Positions 8,773 through 17,312 of a DNA stretch of 64,000 bases are shown piece after piece. Origin of the DNA: Dehalobacterium formicoaceticum. Lineage in GTDB: Bacteria > Bacillota > Dehalobacteriia > Dehalobacteriales > Dehalobacteriaceae. Below the pieces are notes generated by a model. The model was not told the DNA's origin. It ran no database searches and saw only the letters and a program-made list of their open reading frames with translations. The position numbers and the translations under genes were made by a program. How positions within the stretch are numbered: the stretch's first letter is position 1; each line of letters starts with the position of its first letter. Where the stretch lies: the NCBI RefSeq assembly GCF_002224645.1, contig NZ_CP022121.1, forward strand, positions 2,114,501 through 2,178,500, given 5' to 3'.

Positions 8773-10152
8773 CTAAAGGTAATCGTCGCTCAGTTGGCTT
8801 CCTATTTTAGTAATTTCATTTTGTCTTGATACTTCGAGACTGTCAAAGTAACTTTTTAAATACAAGCGAAATAGCTGTTCCGCTTCTGATAATTCAACAG
8901 CTCGAATATCCGTTATAAACGGGTGCCTCTTAAGCATTGCAGCAATTTCAATTTCATTGAGGATACCAAAAACCTCGGTGACTTCTTCTTGGCAAAGCTC
9001 TGCATCAAATAGCAGATCTTCCAAATCACCAAAGGATTTAACTTTTTCCTTTATCAAAGCAATCTTATCCGAGGTATATCGGCAGACCAGCAATTCGTCG
9101 ATAATTTTTCGATATTCTTTATCATCCATCTTCACTGTAGAGACAAACCGGATTTTAGGTTCCAGATCCGGATTAACAGGAGAGGACAGGGTTTTGTCCA
9201 GGGTGTTTGTTTTGACTGCATTAAGGATCTGGAATGTAATTTTGGGCAGGGCCTTTTCAACGTATTTTTCAAGGGAAAACCCACTGCCATCCAGCGCTGC
9301 AAGCATCTTATCACTTGCTTTTTGGATCTTCAAAGCAAGTGTACTGCCATCATCCTTTGACAGCTCCAGTTGCAAACTGCTAATTTCTTCTTTGGAAAGA
9401 TCCAATCGGCGGTGGCCCTTACCCGCAAGAAGGCAGCCTAATGCTCCCGTTAACACTTGTTCAAAAATATTAATGAGCAGTTCCTGGTAGTCCTGATCAT
9501 ACCCGTAAAGAAGATAGTGGATATCCTCAGAGCGAAATTTCCGGCAGAACTCATTTTCCAGGAATAGATGCTCCAGATATTTTAAAATTAATTCCACCCC
9601 AAGTACATCGGTGACAGGATGGCAAAGCTGATAATCAATGAAAGCGGGACACTCATGGGACTCATAATCCGGATTGTATAATTTAAAAAAAGTTTCAATA
9701 CCATCGTTCAGGGTCGCGTTATAGGAGTAATTTTCTGTAACCAGCTTATTTTCCAGCACCAACTGATAGAGATATTTTGCCCGGCTGAGTTTTTCATCAA
9801 TTAGCTCTCTGCCTTTTTGATATATTTCGCCAATCTCGGACTGTTTAAGTTCATTGACGGCATAATCGGCATCGGGTAAGGATTTTAAGTAGAGTCCAAT
9901 GGTGCAGAGGTTTGATTTCATAATGCTTTCGGCGGTCTCCACTTTAATAGAACTGCTTTCACCATAGTTGTATTTTTCGCATTTATCAGCTAAAAGTTTA
10001 AGGCAATTGAGCTGGATGCTTTCTGCATCAGAATCCCGGAGCATTCCCGCCTTATATCCCTCTTCTAGCAGTGATGTAAAAAAGGTTTCTCCTGTCAGGT
10101 TATTAATGTTAATGGTATGCCGTTTTTTTATCTTATTCATCTTCATATTCAT
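8773..10152 (-). CDS. DUF6179-family protein
   Basis: About 459 aa. The longest frame starts at 10182, but GGAGGAG lies just upstream of a cluster of ATG codons at 10155, 10152 and 10146; 10152 gives the best spacing. The protein is soluble and helix-rich, with no recognised catalytic motif. I recall this family (DUF6179) as occurring beside DUF6323, which fits the overlapping neighbour upstream. The pair is evidently translationally coupled. No function is established. Confidence 0.75.
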   Translation of the reverse strand: MNMKMNKIKKRHTININNLTGETFFTSLLEEGYKAGMLRDSDAESIQLNCLKLLADKCEKYNYGESSSIKVETAESIMKSNLCTIGLYLKSLPDADYAVNELKQSEIGEIYQKGRELIDEKLSRAKYLYQLVLENKLVTENYSYNATLNDGIETFFKLYNPDYESHECPAFIDYQLCHPVTDVLGVELILKYLEHLFLENEFCRKFRSEDIHYLLYGYDQDYQELLINIFEQVLTGALGCLLAGKGHRRLDLSKEEISSLQLELSKDDGSTLALKIQKASDKMLAALDGSGFSLEKYVEKALPKITFQILNAVKTNTLDKTLSSPVNPDLEPKIRFVSTVKMDDKEYRKIIDELLVCRYTSDKIALIKEKVKSFGDLEDLLFDAELCQEEVTEVFGILNEIEIAAMLKRHPFITDIRAVELSEAEQLFRLYLKSYFDSLEVSRQNEITKIGSQLSDDYL

Positions 10153-10648
10153 CATACTCCTCCCCCTCAACCAACTCGTCATCTAACATATTCTCCGTAT
10201 CATGCAGATCGCGGCCATAGCGTAAGCTCCGCGCCATGTTATTAAGCTCACGTCCCGCAAGAAGCTCCAGGGACCCCTGGCAGGTGCCGTCAAAACTATT
10301 TTTCATGAATTTTATCAAGTCGTCATCACTTATCAGGTCCAGGGTTTCGTTTTTGTAATAATAGAACATTTCCGTCAGATCATGTAGTGTTTCGGTGTAA
10401 TTATGCTTGGAGACATAGGGTGAGTGACAAAATGCCCTGATGATTTTTTCGATGACACCCCCTCCAAATTCAATGCGGCCGGAGCCTTTTAGTGCCAGGG
10501 TACGCGTCTCAACCAGTTCAACCGCATCAAAGTGGGAGAGAGTCAAGCCAAACTGCCGGGTATATTCGTTTGATTTTTCAATTTCCGCCACTGCCAGTTT
10601 CTGAGTAAGGGATGAAGGGAAACTCATGTGCTCAATTGCCAAGTGCAT
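10133..10648 (-). CDS. DUF6323-family protein
   Basis: 171 aa, ending in an acidic tail (EGEEYDEYEDE). Recognisable family stretches are LVETRTLALKGSGRIEFGGG, FYYYKNETLDLISDD and FDGTCQGSLELLAGREL. The ATG at 10648 sits only two bases after GGAGGTG, so the TTG at 10642 may be the real start. Its 3' end overlaps the start of the DUF6179 gene. Function unknown. Confidence 0.78.
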   Translation of the reverse strand: MHLAIEHMSFPSSLTQKLAVAEIEKSNEYTRQFGLTLSHFDAVELVETRTLALKGSGRIEFGGGVIEKIIRAFCHSPYVSKHNYTETLHDLTEMFYYYKNETLDLISDDDLIKFMKNSFDGTCQGSLELLAGRELNNMARSLRYGRDLHDTENMLDDELVEGEEYDEYEDE

Positions 10649-10840
10649 TCACCTCCAGATAATTTTCACAAAAAAATTCACCAAATCCATTGACAGAACC
10701 ATGAAAACATGCTAGAATATAGTTGAGTTAATATATTAAATGGTAAATTGGGTTTCTTATAATTATATCATTCTTGGAAAAAAAATCAATGAAAAACTAT
10801 TATTAAGATGACTTTTTTGAATTCATGACTTATAACTAAA

Positions 10841-10882
10841 ACGCCGATAGTCTTTACGAGGAAAGGACTATCGGCGTTTTCA
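10841..10882 (+). terminator. Rho-independent terminator, stem of 12 bp
   Basis: Arms ACGCCGATAGTC (10841-10852) and GACTATCGGCGT (10866-10877) pair perfectly and are followed by a short T run. A-rich sequence on the other side would allow bidirectional use. The upstream plus-strand transcript it would end is unclear, because the neighbours on the left run away from it. Confidence 0.75.
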
Positions 10883-10930
10883 TTTGATGATTTATTAAGG
10901 ACAAACCAGGGATGGTTCTCATGCTTCTAA

Positions 10931-10972
10931 AATATGCCGTCGAAAAAATTATACTTTTCGATGGCATTTTAT
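10931..10972 (+). terminator. Second hairpin with T-rich tail
   Basis: Arms ATGCCGTCGAAAA and TTTTCGATGGCAT pair with one G-U and are followed by TTTT. It lies 50 bases after the previous terminator. The whole gap 10649-11066 holds these two hairpins and the divergent promoter region of the DUF6323 gene, and no other gene. Confidence 0.6.
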
Positions 10973-11099
10973 TGGAACATTTTTGGCAGAAACAGGGTCA
11001 ATATAATATTGGATGCTTAACTTGAATTGATAAATTGGGGGGTGGAATACATGCCGGAGCGTTGCCTTGAGGGCTAATCTAAAAAGCAACGCAAAAGGA

Positions 11100-12023
11100 A
11101 TGTGCGTGATTGTGAAAAAAGTATGGAATTTATGGAATTTACTGATACCGCTGATGATTTTAGGCCTGTTATTTTATTTCTATCAACAGCGTGATTCAGA
11201 CCCAAGGAACCAATCAGAATCAATAGGAAACTATGAGCAAAATAGTTCAAAAAACATAGGGGCTTCGGAACAGAGCCTAATTAATCTGGAGGGTAATAGC
11301 GTCAGGGAAAGAATAACCCCACCGGAAGGTTTTATCAGAATGGAAATGGAGCAAGATTCTTTTGGTGCGTATTTGCAGAATCTTCCCTTAAAACCCCATG
11401 GTGCACGGGTACTCTATTTTGATGGGCGGGAAAAAACAAAAGATGTCTATGCGGCAGTGGTGGATATGGAGATTGGGGAGCGGGATTTGCAGCAGTGTGC
11501 AGATGCTGTGATCAGGCTGCGGGCCGAGTATTTGTATCAGCAAGAGATGTACGACAAAATCCGTTTTAGTTTTGTGAGCGGTTTTTCCGCCGACTATAGC
11601 ACCTGGATGCAGGGTAACCGCATTAACGTAAATGGCAGCCAGGTAACTTGGGTCAAGCAAGCGGAGTATAACAAGGATTATGCGAGTTTTAGAAAGTATT
11701 TGGATATGGTCTTTGCTTATGCCGGCACCGCTTCGCTGGCCAAAGAATTAAACCCGATCCTAGTGGCAGAAATGAGGATTGGGGATGTCTTTATCGTAGG
11801 GGGCAGCCCGGGACATTGTGTAATCATTGTTGATATGGCAGAAAACAGGTCAACAGGTGAAAAACTATTTCTGCTGGCCCAAAGTTATATGCCGGCTCAG
11901 GATATCCAGATTTTGAAAAATCCTCGGAACTCGAGTATAAGTCCGTGGTATGATCTTGATTTTGGTGAAACATTAATTACTCCCGAATGGCAATTTGATC
12001 AAGAGTATTTAATGAGGTTTTAA
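11100..12023 (+). CDS. DUF4846-family membrane-anchored protein
   Basis: About 307 aa. The frame is open from TTG 11067, but the start is probably ATG 11100 or GTG 11106; only the latter has the AAAGGA at 11094-11099 at workable spacing. A signal anchor (LLIPLMILGLLFYFY) follows the start. The body carries family stretches PPEGFIRMEMEQDSFGAYL, LPLKPHGARVLYFDG and QQCADAVIRLRAEYLY, which I recognise as DUF4846. It is probably exported and held in the membrane, facing the cell wall. Biochemical role unknown. It is followed by two further probable envelope or unknown genes on the same strand. Confidence 0.75.
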   Translation: MCVIVKKVWNLWNLLIPLMILGLLFYFYQQRDSDPRNQSESIGNYEQNSSKNIGASEQSLINLEGNSVRERITPPEGFIRMEMEQDSFGAYLQNLPLKPHGARVLYFDGREKTKDVYAAVVDMEIGERDLQQCADAVIRLRAEYLYQQEMYDKIRFSFVSGFSADYSTWMQGNRINVNGSQVTWVKQAEYNKDYASFRKYLDMVFAYAGTASLAKELNPILVAEMRIGDVFIVGGSPGHCVIIVDMAENRSTGEKLFLLAQSYMPAQDIQILKNPRNSSISPWYDLDFGETLITPEWQFDQEYLMRF

Positions 12024-12157
12024 TAGCTTATCCGTGCCAAGGCTCGATATTTACTATTACTACATTAATAAGGACGGTTTAGAGAAAGGGTGATGATGCG
12101 GCATCGGTTGACTGGAACCTAGTCCCTTCCGAGAGCGCGCAGCTGGACTTTAATAAT

Positions 12158-12847
12158 TTGGAATATGCCTATCAGTGGGAGTTTTATACTCAGCAAATCA
12201 GAGATGGGAAAACGGACATTTCCGAAGGTACCCAAAGATTTTTCAACGATTACTTTAGAACAAATAGCATGGAACTTAGGTGTTTGCCTGTTTTTGCCCG
12301 AGGCAAAAATTCGATTTGGGATGACCTAACTCAATTTGTCGTATTTAATGCACCCCATTCATGGAACAATGGTTCCATGCCCAAAGAACAATTCGCTGAG
12401 ACGGTAACAAAATACTTCGGCGACATAAGCTATATCCATAAATCCTCAGGAAATGTTGAGTATCATGATGGCTTGTACACAGCATCAGGCATGAGCTTGC
12501 ATGGTTTTTATATCTATGAACTAAAGAACCTGGAAAAAGGACAAACCCCAGAAGGAAAAGAGAGCTGGAAAGCGCAGATAACCGGGTATTATTTCCATGA
12601 GTTGGATGGAGATCCTTATGATTCTTCCTCGTCAAAAAATACCCAGGCTGTGTATCAAGAAATGAAAAAAGATGGGTATCAAGGGCTAAGCTTTTGGCAA
12701 GCTTGTGACCGCCTGGTGTGGAATAATCCTGATACAGTATTAGACCCCGCAGTAGAGTGGCAGGCTGAATTTATCGTAAACGATCCGCTGGATGATATTT
12801 ATTTTACCTATCTATCCTGTACGAAAAAGAGCTTAGAAAACCTTTAA
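12158..12847 (+). CDS. Uncharacterised protein, possibly 5'-truncated
   Basis: 229 aa from TTG 12158, but the same frame is open back to about 12088 without an ATG or GTG start. A ribosome-like site plus ATGATG at about 12092 lies in another frame that stops quickly. The N-terminus is therefore probably lost to a frameshift. No motif or domain is recognised in the body (aromatic-rich, no membrane segment). It follows the DUF4846 gene and may be a decaying cargo gene. Confidence 0.5.
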   Translation: MEYAYQWEFYTQQIRDGKTDISEGTQRFFNDYFRTNSMELRCLPVFARGKNSIWDDLTQFVVFNAPHSWNNGSMPKEQFAETVTKYFGDISYIHKSSGNVEYHDGLYTASGMSLHGFYIYELKNLEKGQTPEGKESWKAQITGYYFHELDGDPYDSSSSKNTQAVYQEMKKDGYQGLSFWQACDRLVWNNPDTVLDPAVEWQAEFIVNDPLDDIYFTYLSCTKKSLENL

Positions 12848-12922
12848 ATAGAAAACCTTTAAATATTAAACCTTTAAGAAGAAAATCTTTAAGAAGAAAA
12901 CCTGCGATAGGGAGGGGCAATC

Positions 12923-13264
12923 ATGGCAAAGTATGAAACAACGATAAACGGTCAATTCGAGGACGTGCTCAATCATTTAGAAAACGATATTAGCAATAGC
13001 GCAATGACCATGAATTTAGTTGATGGAAGCGACTATACCTTCAAAGATACAAAAATTGCAGTTCGGGTATATGATAAATATTTTATGCGAAACGGGAATC
13101 GGGCATGTTTAAGCCTCACAGTAGTAAGCCATGGCAGTGAGATTTTTATTTCCGCAATCGGTGCCGGCGGAGGACAAGGAATTATTTTCAACTTCAGTCT
13201 TGGTGCCGAAGATAATATGGTGGCAATAGTACAAGAAAGCATAGAGCAATGGAATAATTTTTAA
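12923..13264 (+). CDS. DUF6054-family small protein
   Basis: 113 aa with GGGAGGGG upstream of the ATG. The start MAKYETTINGQFEDVLNHLE and the VRVYDKY and ISAIGAGGGQ stretches match what I recall of DUF6054. It is soluble, alpha/beta and lacks catalytic motifs. Between the previous gene and this one, 12833-12905 is a run of imperfect AAACCTTTAA-type short repeats. Function unknown. Confidence 0.65.
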   Translation: MAKYETTINGQFEDVLNHLENDISNSAMTMNLVDGSDYTFKDTKIAVRVYDKYFMRNGNRACLSLTVVSHGSEIFISAIGAGGGQGIIFNFSLGAEDNMVAIVQESIEQWNNF

Positions 13265-13296
13265 AATGAAGTAAAATATTTCCTGGGGTGGCAAAA

Positions 13297-14137
13297 ATGA
13301 AACAGATTTAATAGCACAGAAAGGATCAGATTTAAAAGCGTACATTAAAAAAATAACTTTGGGAGACGCTATTGATAAGGTGACGGTATATGATGAAGCA
13401 ACGGATATGATCATCATCCGTGACAAGACGGCGGAAGCTTTCGAATATAATGATGGAAGCTTAAAAGACCTTAAATGGTTGATTCAAGACCAACCAATTT
13501 TCTATAAAGATAGTGCTTTTATTTTTTTAGACCGTAAGGATGGCATTTATTTACGGGATATGGATAGCCGGACAGAAAAAAACTGGATGGTGAGGATAGC
13601 CATGTATGGAAGAAAATCAGGGTTGATGGGGTAAATTATTATCTTTGCCATAATGGGGGAGCCTTGAAAGGGGCGCAATATCTATATGCGGTAAAAGATA
13701 AGCAGGTGAAACTGTTGATGAGCGGGGATATAGTTGATTTTATCATATCTAAAGGGAATCTTTATCTGTTAACAGACGAGTTTGCGGATTATTTTTCCGA
13801 ACCCAGTCATACCACTTATGAGGGAAACCTTTATACGGTACCGCTAAAAGATGCTAATGATGACTGGAGCCGGTTGAAGCATTTGGGGACACCAGGCTAT
13901 TTTTATGGTTATCAGGTCAAGCTTTCCCGCTATGAAAAAGATGTTTTGATGGTATGGCAGTATTTTGATGCCCCCATTTGGGAGATTAAGGAGGGGGGGA
14001 TCATTACCCGGGGCGTAGACCTTCGCACCAGGACGCCGGAAAAAACATTGGGTTATTATAAAGTACCATTAGATGGATCATCCCATGAAAAGATCCGTGA
14101 TCTGACTAAGGAAGAATATCCAGAGCTTGAAGAATGA
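13297..14137 (+). pseudogene. Beta-propeller-like protein, frameshifted or recoded
   Basis: Two long frames join into one protein of about 270 aa. The first runs to about 13583 and the second, from there to 14137, is in the -1 frame. The junction is at A_AAA_AAC (13577-13583), a classical -1 slippery heptamer in the correct register. The start ATG 13297, after GGGGTGG, also needs a shift near 13308 to reach the first frame. Repeated short strands (YLYAVKDKQVKLL, GNLYLLTDE, GNLYTVPLKD) suggest a DUF5050-like propeller. Two shifts make a decaying gene or sequence error more likely than recoding of the whole protein. Confidence 0.55.
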
Positions 14138-14212
14138 TTATAACTCCACCTTTTTAATAAGGGAATGAATTGTCGCTTTTCACTTTGTTCTTGCTGCAGC
14201 TTTATTTCTAGC

Positions 14213-14288
14213 AAGGCAGGCAAAATTAATTTATTTTCATTGTAATTAATCAGGGGTTACCGGTACTAATTAAGTAGAAGGATTAATA
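14213..14288 (+). repeat. 76-bp direct repeat, left copy
   Basis: Matches 18456-18531 at 74 of 76 positions, with no gap. The right copy leads straight into the ribosome site of the sigma-like gene at 18552. The left copy therefore looks like a duplicated promoter region cut off from its gene. The two copies bracket the RAYT/TetR/SnoaL segment. Confidence 0.9.
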
Positions 14289-14473
14289 TAGCTTCTCGCA
14301 ATTAAAAGGGGGGTAATGTCTTAACTGGATAATATTAACTGGGGATTATGTTGACGAAGGGATCCTGGGGCTTCATCAGAATTCAATCTTAAAAATGAGC
14401 ATACCAAAAAAGCCTTACTGCACCCGTTTTTTAAAGGAGGCTCTAGGATTTATCATTTTCTTGTGGTAAATAA

Positions 14474-14632
14474 CTAAGCAATCTGAAATAAAATGATTCG
14501 CATTAACCCCTCAAGTTCTTCCTTTCGGTGAGTGTACCATGCATCAATGTGCTGACACATCATGATGCCATAAATGCGTATGTACCACATCTTGGTAGAA
14601 CGGTGACGACCATCTTCCAAATGATAATCAAC
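14474..14632 (-). pseudogene. C-terminal fragment of an unidentified protein, possibly a transposase
   Basis: A 50-codon minus-strand frame (EDGRHRSTKMWYIRIYGIMM followed by CQHIDAWYTHRKEEL) starts straight after a stop codon and lacks a start site. The charged, aromatic composition looks like a genuine protein end rather than noise, but I do not recognise the family. The rest of 14289-14721 shows no gene. Confidence 0.35.
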
Positions 14633-14721
14633 TTAGAACAATTTTTTCGTTAGTATACCCGATAAACATGGATTTGCATATATTTCAGACATTGAAGTCA
14701 GAAAGTAATTAAATATGGAGA

Positions 14722-15579
14722 CCATGGGGACGGTTCTTGCGGTTTACAGCAAAATTCCTTGTATGATAAGATATTTTGGGGTGATTGAATAATGCCAAGG
14801 ACTGGAAGAATAAAGAGTAAAAGCGGTATATATCATATCGTAATGAGGGGTATCAATAAGCAAACCATCTTTGAAGAGGAAGATGACTCATTAATTTTTC
14901 TGGAAACGCTAAAAAAATATCAAGAAAAAACGGCTATAAAATATATGGATATTGCTTAATAGGAAATCATATTCATCTGCTGATTAAGGAAGAAAAAGAA
15001 GCTCTGGAAATAATAATGCGTCGCATAGGAGCAAGTTACGTGTACTGGTATAATCTAAAATATAATCGGTACGGGCATTTATTTCAGGATAGATATAAAA
15101 GTGAAGTGGTGGAAGATGAGAGCTATTTTTTAACTGTATTAAGATATATACACCAAAACCCGGTAAAAGCAGGAATAGTAGCTGATGCTGCAAATTATAA
15201 TTGGAGCAGTTATAATGAATATGTTGGTAAGAGGGCAATTGTAGATACCGATTTTGCATTGAGGATATTTAGTAGTGATAGGGAAAAGGCATTGGAAAGC
15301 TTTAAGAGATTTCATCAGATAAGCAGTGACGATCTTTGTTTGGATGTTAGTGAAAATAAAAGATTAACGGATAAAATGGTCGTAGAGATTATTAAGCAGA
15401 AATGCCGGGTAAATCATTGCAGTGAAATTCAGTCTGTGGAAAAGGATCAACGGGATAGATATTTGAAATTTTTAAAGGAAGAAGGACTTTCTACAAGGCA
15501 AAATGCAAGATTAACGGGTATAAGTAGGGGAATAGTTTTAAAAGCATAAAGCGACGAACCAGAAGAACCGTCCCCATGG
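14722..15579 (+). mobile_element. RAYT-type Y1 transposase element, copy 1
   Basis: The element is bounded by CCATGGGGACGGTTCTT (14722-14738) and its exact inverse AAGAACCGTCCCCATGG (15563-15579). It contains one Y1/HUH transposase gene. REP-associated tyrosine transposases (RAYTs) are single-copy-like relatives of IS200 associated with palindromic repeats; this arrangement and the nearby repeat array fit that group. Confidence 0.75.
14792..15549 (+). CDS. REP-associated Y1 (IS200-like) transposase, needs -1 shift
   Basis: ATG 14792 begins MPRTGRIKSKSGIYHIVMRG, the usual start of RAYT/Y1_Tnp proteins, and runs 55 codons to a stop at 14957. The -1 frame takes over at an A6 run (14925-14930) and continues to 15549 with the HUH motif GNHIHLL and the YIHQNPVKAG tyrosine helix. 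It ends with a helix-turn-helix-like tail (ARLTGISRGIVL). The joined product is about 250 aa, normal for the family. It nicks and rejoins single-stranded DNA. The shift is shared with the second copy, so it is either programmed or inherited from a broken parent. Confidence 0.75.
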
Positions 15580-15617
15580 TTACCCCCATGGTTACCCATG
15601 GTTACACCCAAAATTTG
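15580..15617 (+). repeat. CCATGGTTAC repeats after element 1
   Basis: The inverted end of element 1 runs on into TACCCCCATGGTTACCCATGGTTACACCC, the same unit that is amplified after element 2 at 18001-18296. Only about three units are present here. Confidence 0.6.
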
Positions 15618-15710
15618 TTGACCGTTTCTACCAAACGAACATATTCAATCGACTGCATCTACCAAACAAGCAAATTTTATCGACTGTATCTACCGAACCA
15701 ATAGGTTGAA
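15618..15710. repeat. Three 31-bp tandem repeats
   Basis: Three units of exactly 31 bases begin TTGACCGTTTCTACC, TCGACTGCATCTACC and TCGACTGTATCTACC. They share YCGACTG-N-ATCTACCRAAC-type sequence and diverge more at their right ends. They could be protein-binding iterons or part of a decayed element. The remaining stretch to 15972 has no convincing gene. Confidence 0.7.
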
Positions 15711-15972
15711 AATGTGCAATTGTTGTAATAAAAAAATCCGGTCGAGCCATCTGGAGTGCATGGTATTGATGTCAAGAGTTGAAAAATAGCAGGGCTAAAA
15801 ATGCCCATAAACAAGGGTTTCCAGACATTGTGTTTTTCTCCCAGCTACTTTGCCGAAGATGCTATGCCGGGAAACCCCCATTTTTATTGTACAAGGGAAC
15901 ATGTCAATTGCCCTGAAAGCGATAGCCGTCAATGTCGGAAAAGATGATGACAGTGCTTATTGGTATGACCAC

Positions 15973-16509
15973 TTATAGATTGCGCTCTAATAAAGTGCTA
16001 AGCTGTTCTGCTAGGACATGTGATGAAACCGGCCTTTTATTGATAAACCACCATTCAATTAGCCCTGTTATCGCGGACCCCAAAAAATGATAGACGATAT
16101 CCTTATGCACTCCACGGTTTATGCCCTCATCGAAATTAATTTCCATCCGCAATTGTTTCTTAACCATCTCCAGAAAGTGGCTGCTAAAGCAGTAGGCTCC
16201 TTTACTAGTCAGTATTGTGGAAAAAAACAAATAGTTGTTTTCAAAGTACACAGTCCACCTTAACAAGGCATCTTCGAGGCCAAAATCTGCTTTGGTTTTG
16301 CAAATTGCCTGGAGTTCATCCAAATGAGATGCTATGAGTTTATCTAACAGATCAAATTTATCAATATAGTGAAGATAAAAAGTTCCACGACTGACATTTG
16401 CCCGATCAGAAATATTCTGGATGGTGATGTTATCAAAACTCATTTCTGTCATCAGGTCAATAAATGCTTTTTTAATCGCAACCTGAGATTTAATTATTCT
16501 TCTATCCAT
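15973..16509 (-). CDS. TetR/AcrR-family regulator
   Basis: 178 aa. The N-terminal helix-turn-helix (about residues 24-46, ITIQNISDRANVSRGTFYLH, then YIDKFDLLDKL) is typical of TetR proteins. The C-terminal ligand/dimer domain resembles the TetR_C_8 type, ending with ITGLIEWWFINKRPVSSH. It should repress its own promoter or that of the divergent SnoaL-like gene. It lies inside the segment bracketed by 76-bp repeats. The inducer cannot be told from sequence. Confidence 0.88.
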   Translation of the reverse strand: MDRRIIKSQVAIKKAFIDLMTEMSFDNITIQNISDRANVSRGTFYLHYIDKFDLLDKLIASHLDELQAICKTKADFGLEDALLRWTVYFENNYLFFSTILTSKGAYCFSSHFLEMVKKQLRMEINFDEGINRGVHKDIVYHFLGSAITGLIEWWFINKRPVSSHVLAEQLSTLLERNL

Positions 16510-16548
16510 TTTTAACTACCCCCTCAAAAAATTTAAAGTGATAAATAA

Positions 16549-16648
16549 TGAACAAACACCTACTGTTAGTCTATTAATGTATAAATCCCGACTATTGCAC
16601 ATTGTAAGTATTATTTCATGATGTATAATTATATTAAACACTTGTTCA
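16549..16648. promoter_or_regulatory. Divergent promoter region with TGAACAA/TTGTTCA sites
   Basis: Between the divergent TetR and SnoaL-like genes, TGAACAA (16549-16555) and its inverse TTGTTCA (16642-16648) lie about 93 bases apart in AT-rich sequence. They are candidate TetR half-operators; the spacing is too wide for one dimer site, so each would have to be part of its own operator. Confidence 0.3.
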
Positions 16649-16785
16649 ATATTGTGTCAATGTTTATTTCGAGGTATGCTCATGAAAATCTACAAGGGAG
16701 GTGATAAAATAAGATGTGTTTTGTGATTGCTTGAATTTGGCTAATTGAAAAAATAATAATAATAATTATTTAGGGGTTGAAAAAA

Positions 16786-17208
16786 ATGACAATTGAACAA
16801 AACAAAGGAGTTATACGTGATTTAATCGAAGAGAATAGTGTTGATGGTATTGATGAACTATGTGCTTTAAATTTCGTTGGGCATCTTCCGTACTTTCCCG
16901 TTCCAGTAGGTAAAGCTGAGTTTCTTGAATTTGCAAAAATGCTATTCACTGCGTTTCCTGATTTGAATCATGATATTGAGTTTCAGGTAGCGGAAAATGA
17001 TATAGTTACCAGTTGCATAAATGTCAGTGGGACACATCTAGGAGAGTTTAAGGTGGGAGAGAATGAGGGGATACCAGCTACTGGTAATAAAGTTGAGTTT
17101 TATGATTTGCTTATCGCCCGGATGGAAAATGGTAAAGCAGTGGAGATATGGGCGCAATTAGATGCTTTAGGACTGCTGCGGCAGTTAGGTGCTCCCTTTT
17201 TGAAATAA
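16786..17208 (+). CDS. SnoaL-like polyketide cyclase/ester cyclase family protein
   Basis: About 140 aa, with AGGGGT eight bases before ATG 16786 (TTG 16777 is an alternative). The sequence fits the SnoaL/NTF2-like fold: helical N-terminus (NKGVIRDLIEE), an FPDLNHDIEFQVAENDIV strand pair, a GTHLGEF strand and the closing EIWAQLDALGLLRQLG. Members include cyclases, but many have unknown functions. It is transcribed away from the TetR gene, so it is the likely target of that regulator. Confidence 0.8.
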   Translation: MTIEQNKGVIRDLIEENSVDGIDELCALNFVGHLPYFPVPVGKAEFLEFAKMLFTAFPDLNHDIEFQVAENDIVTSCINVSGTHLGEFKVGENEGIPATGNKVEFYDLLIARMENGKAVEIWAQLDALGLLRQLGAPFLK

Positions 17209-17312
17209 TAGTGCAAGTGCACAGTCTAAGACCCATAGAAGTGAAAAATGGCAGCTATCCCGGGATGAGGGTAGCTACCATTTAGCGTGAGAGACCATGG
17301 GGACGGGGGAGA

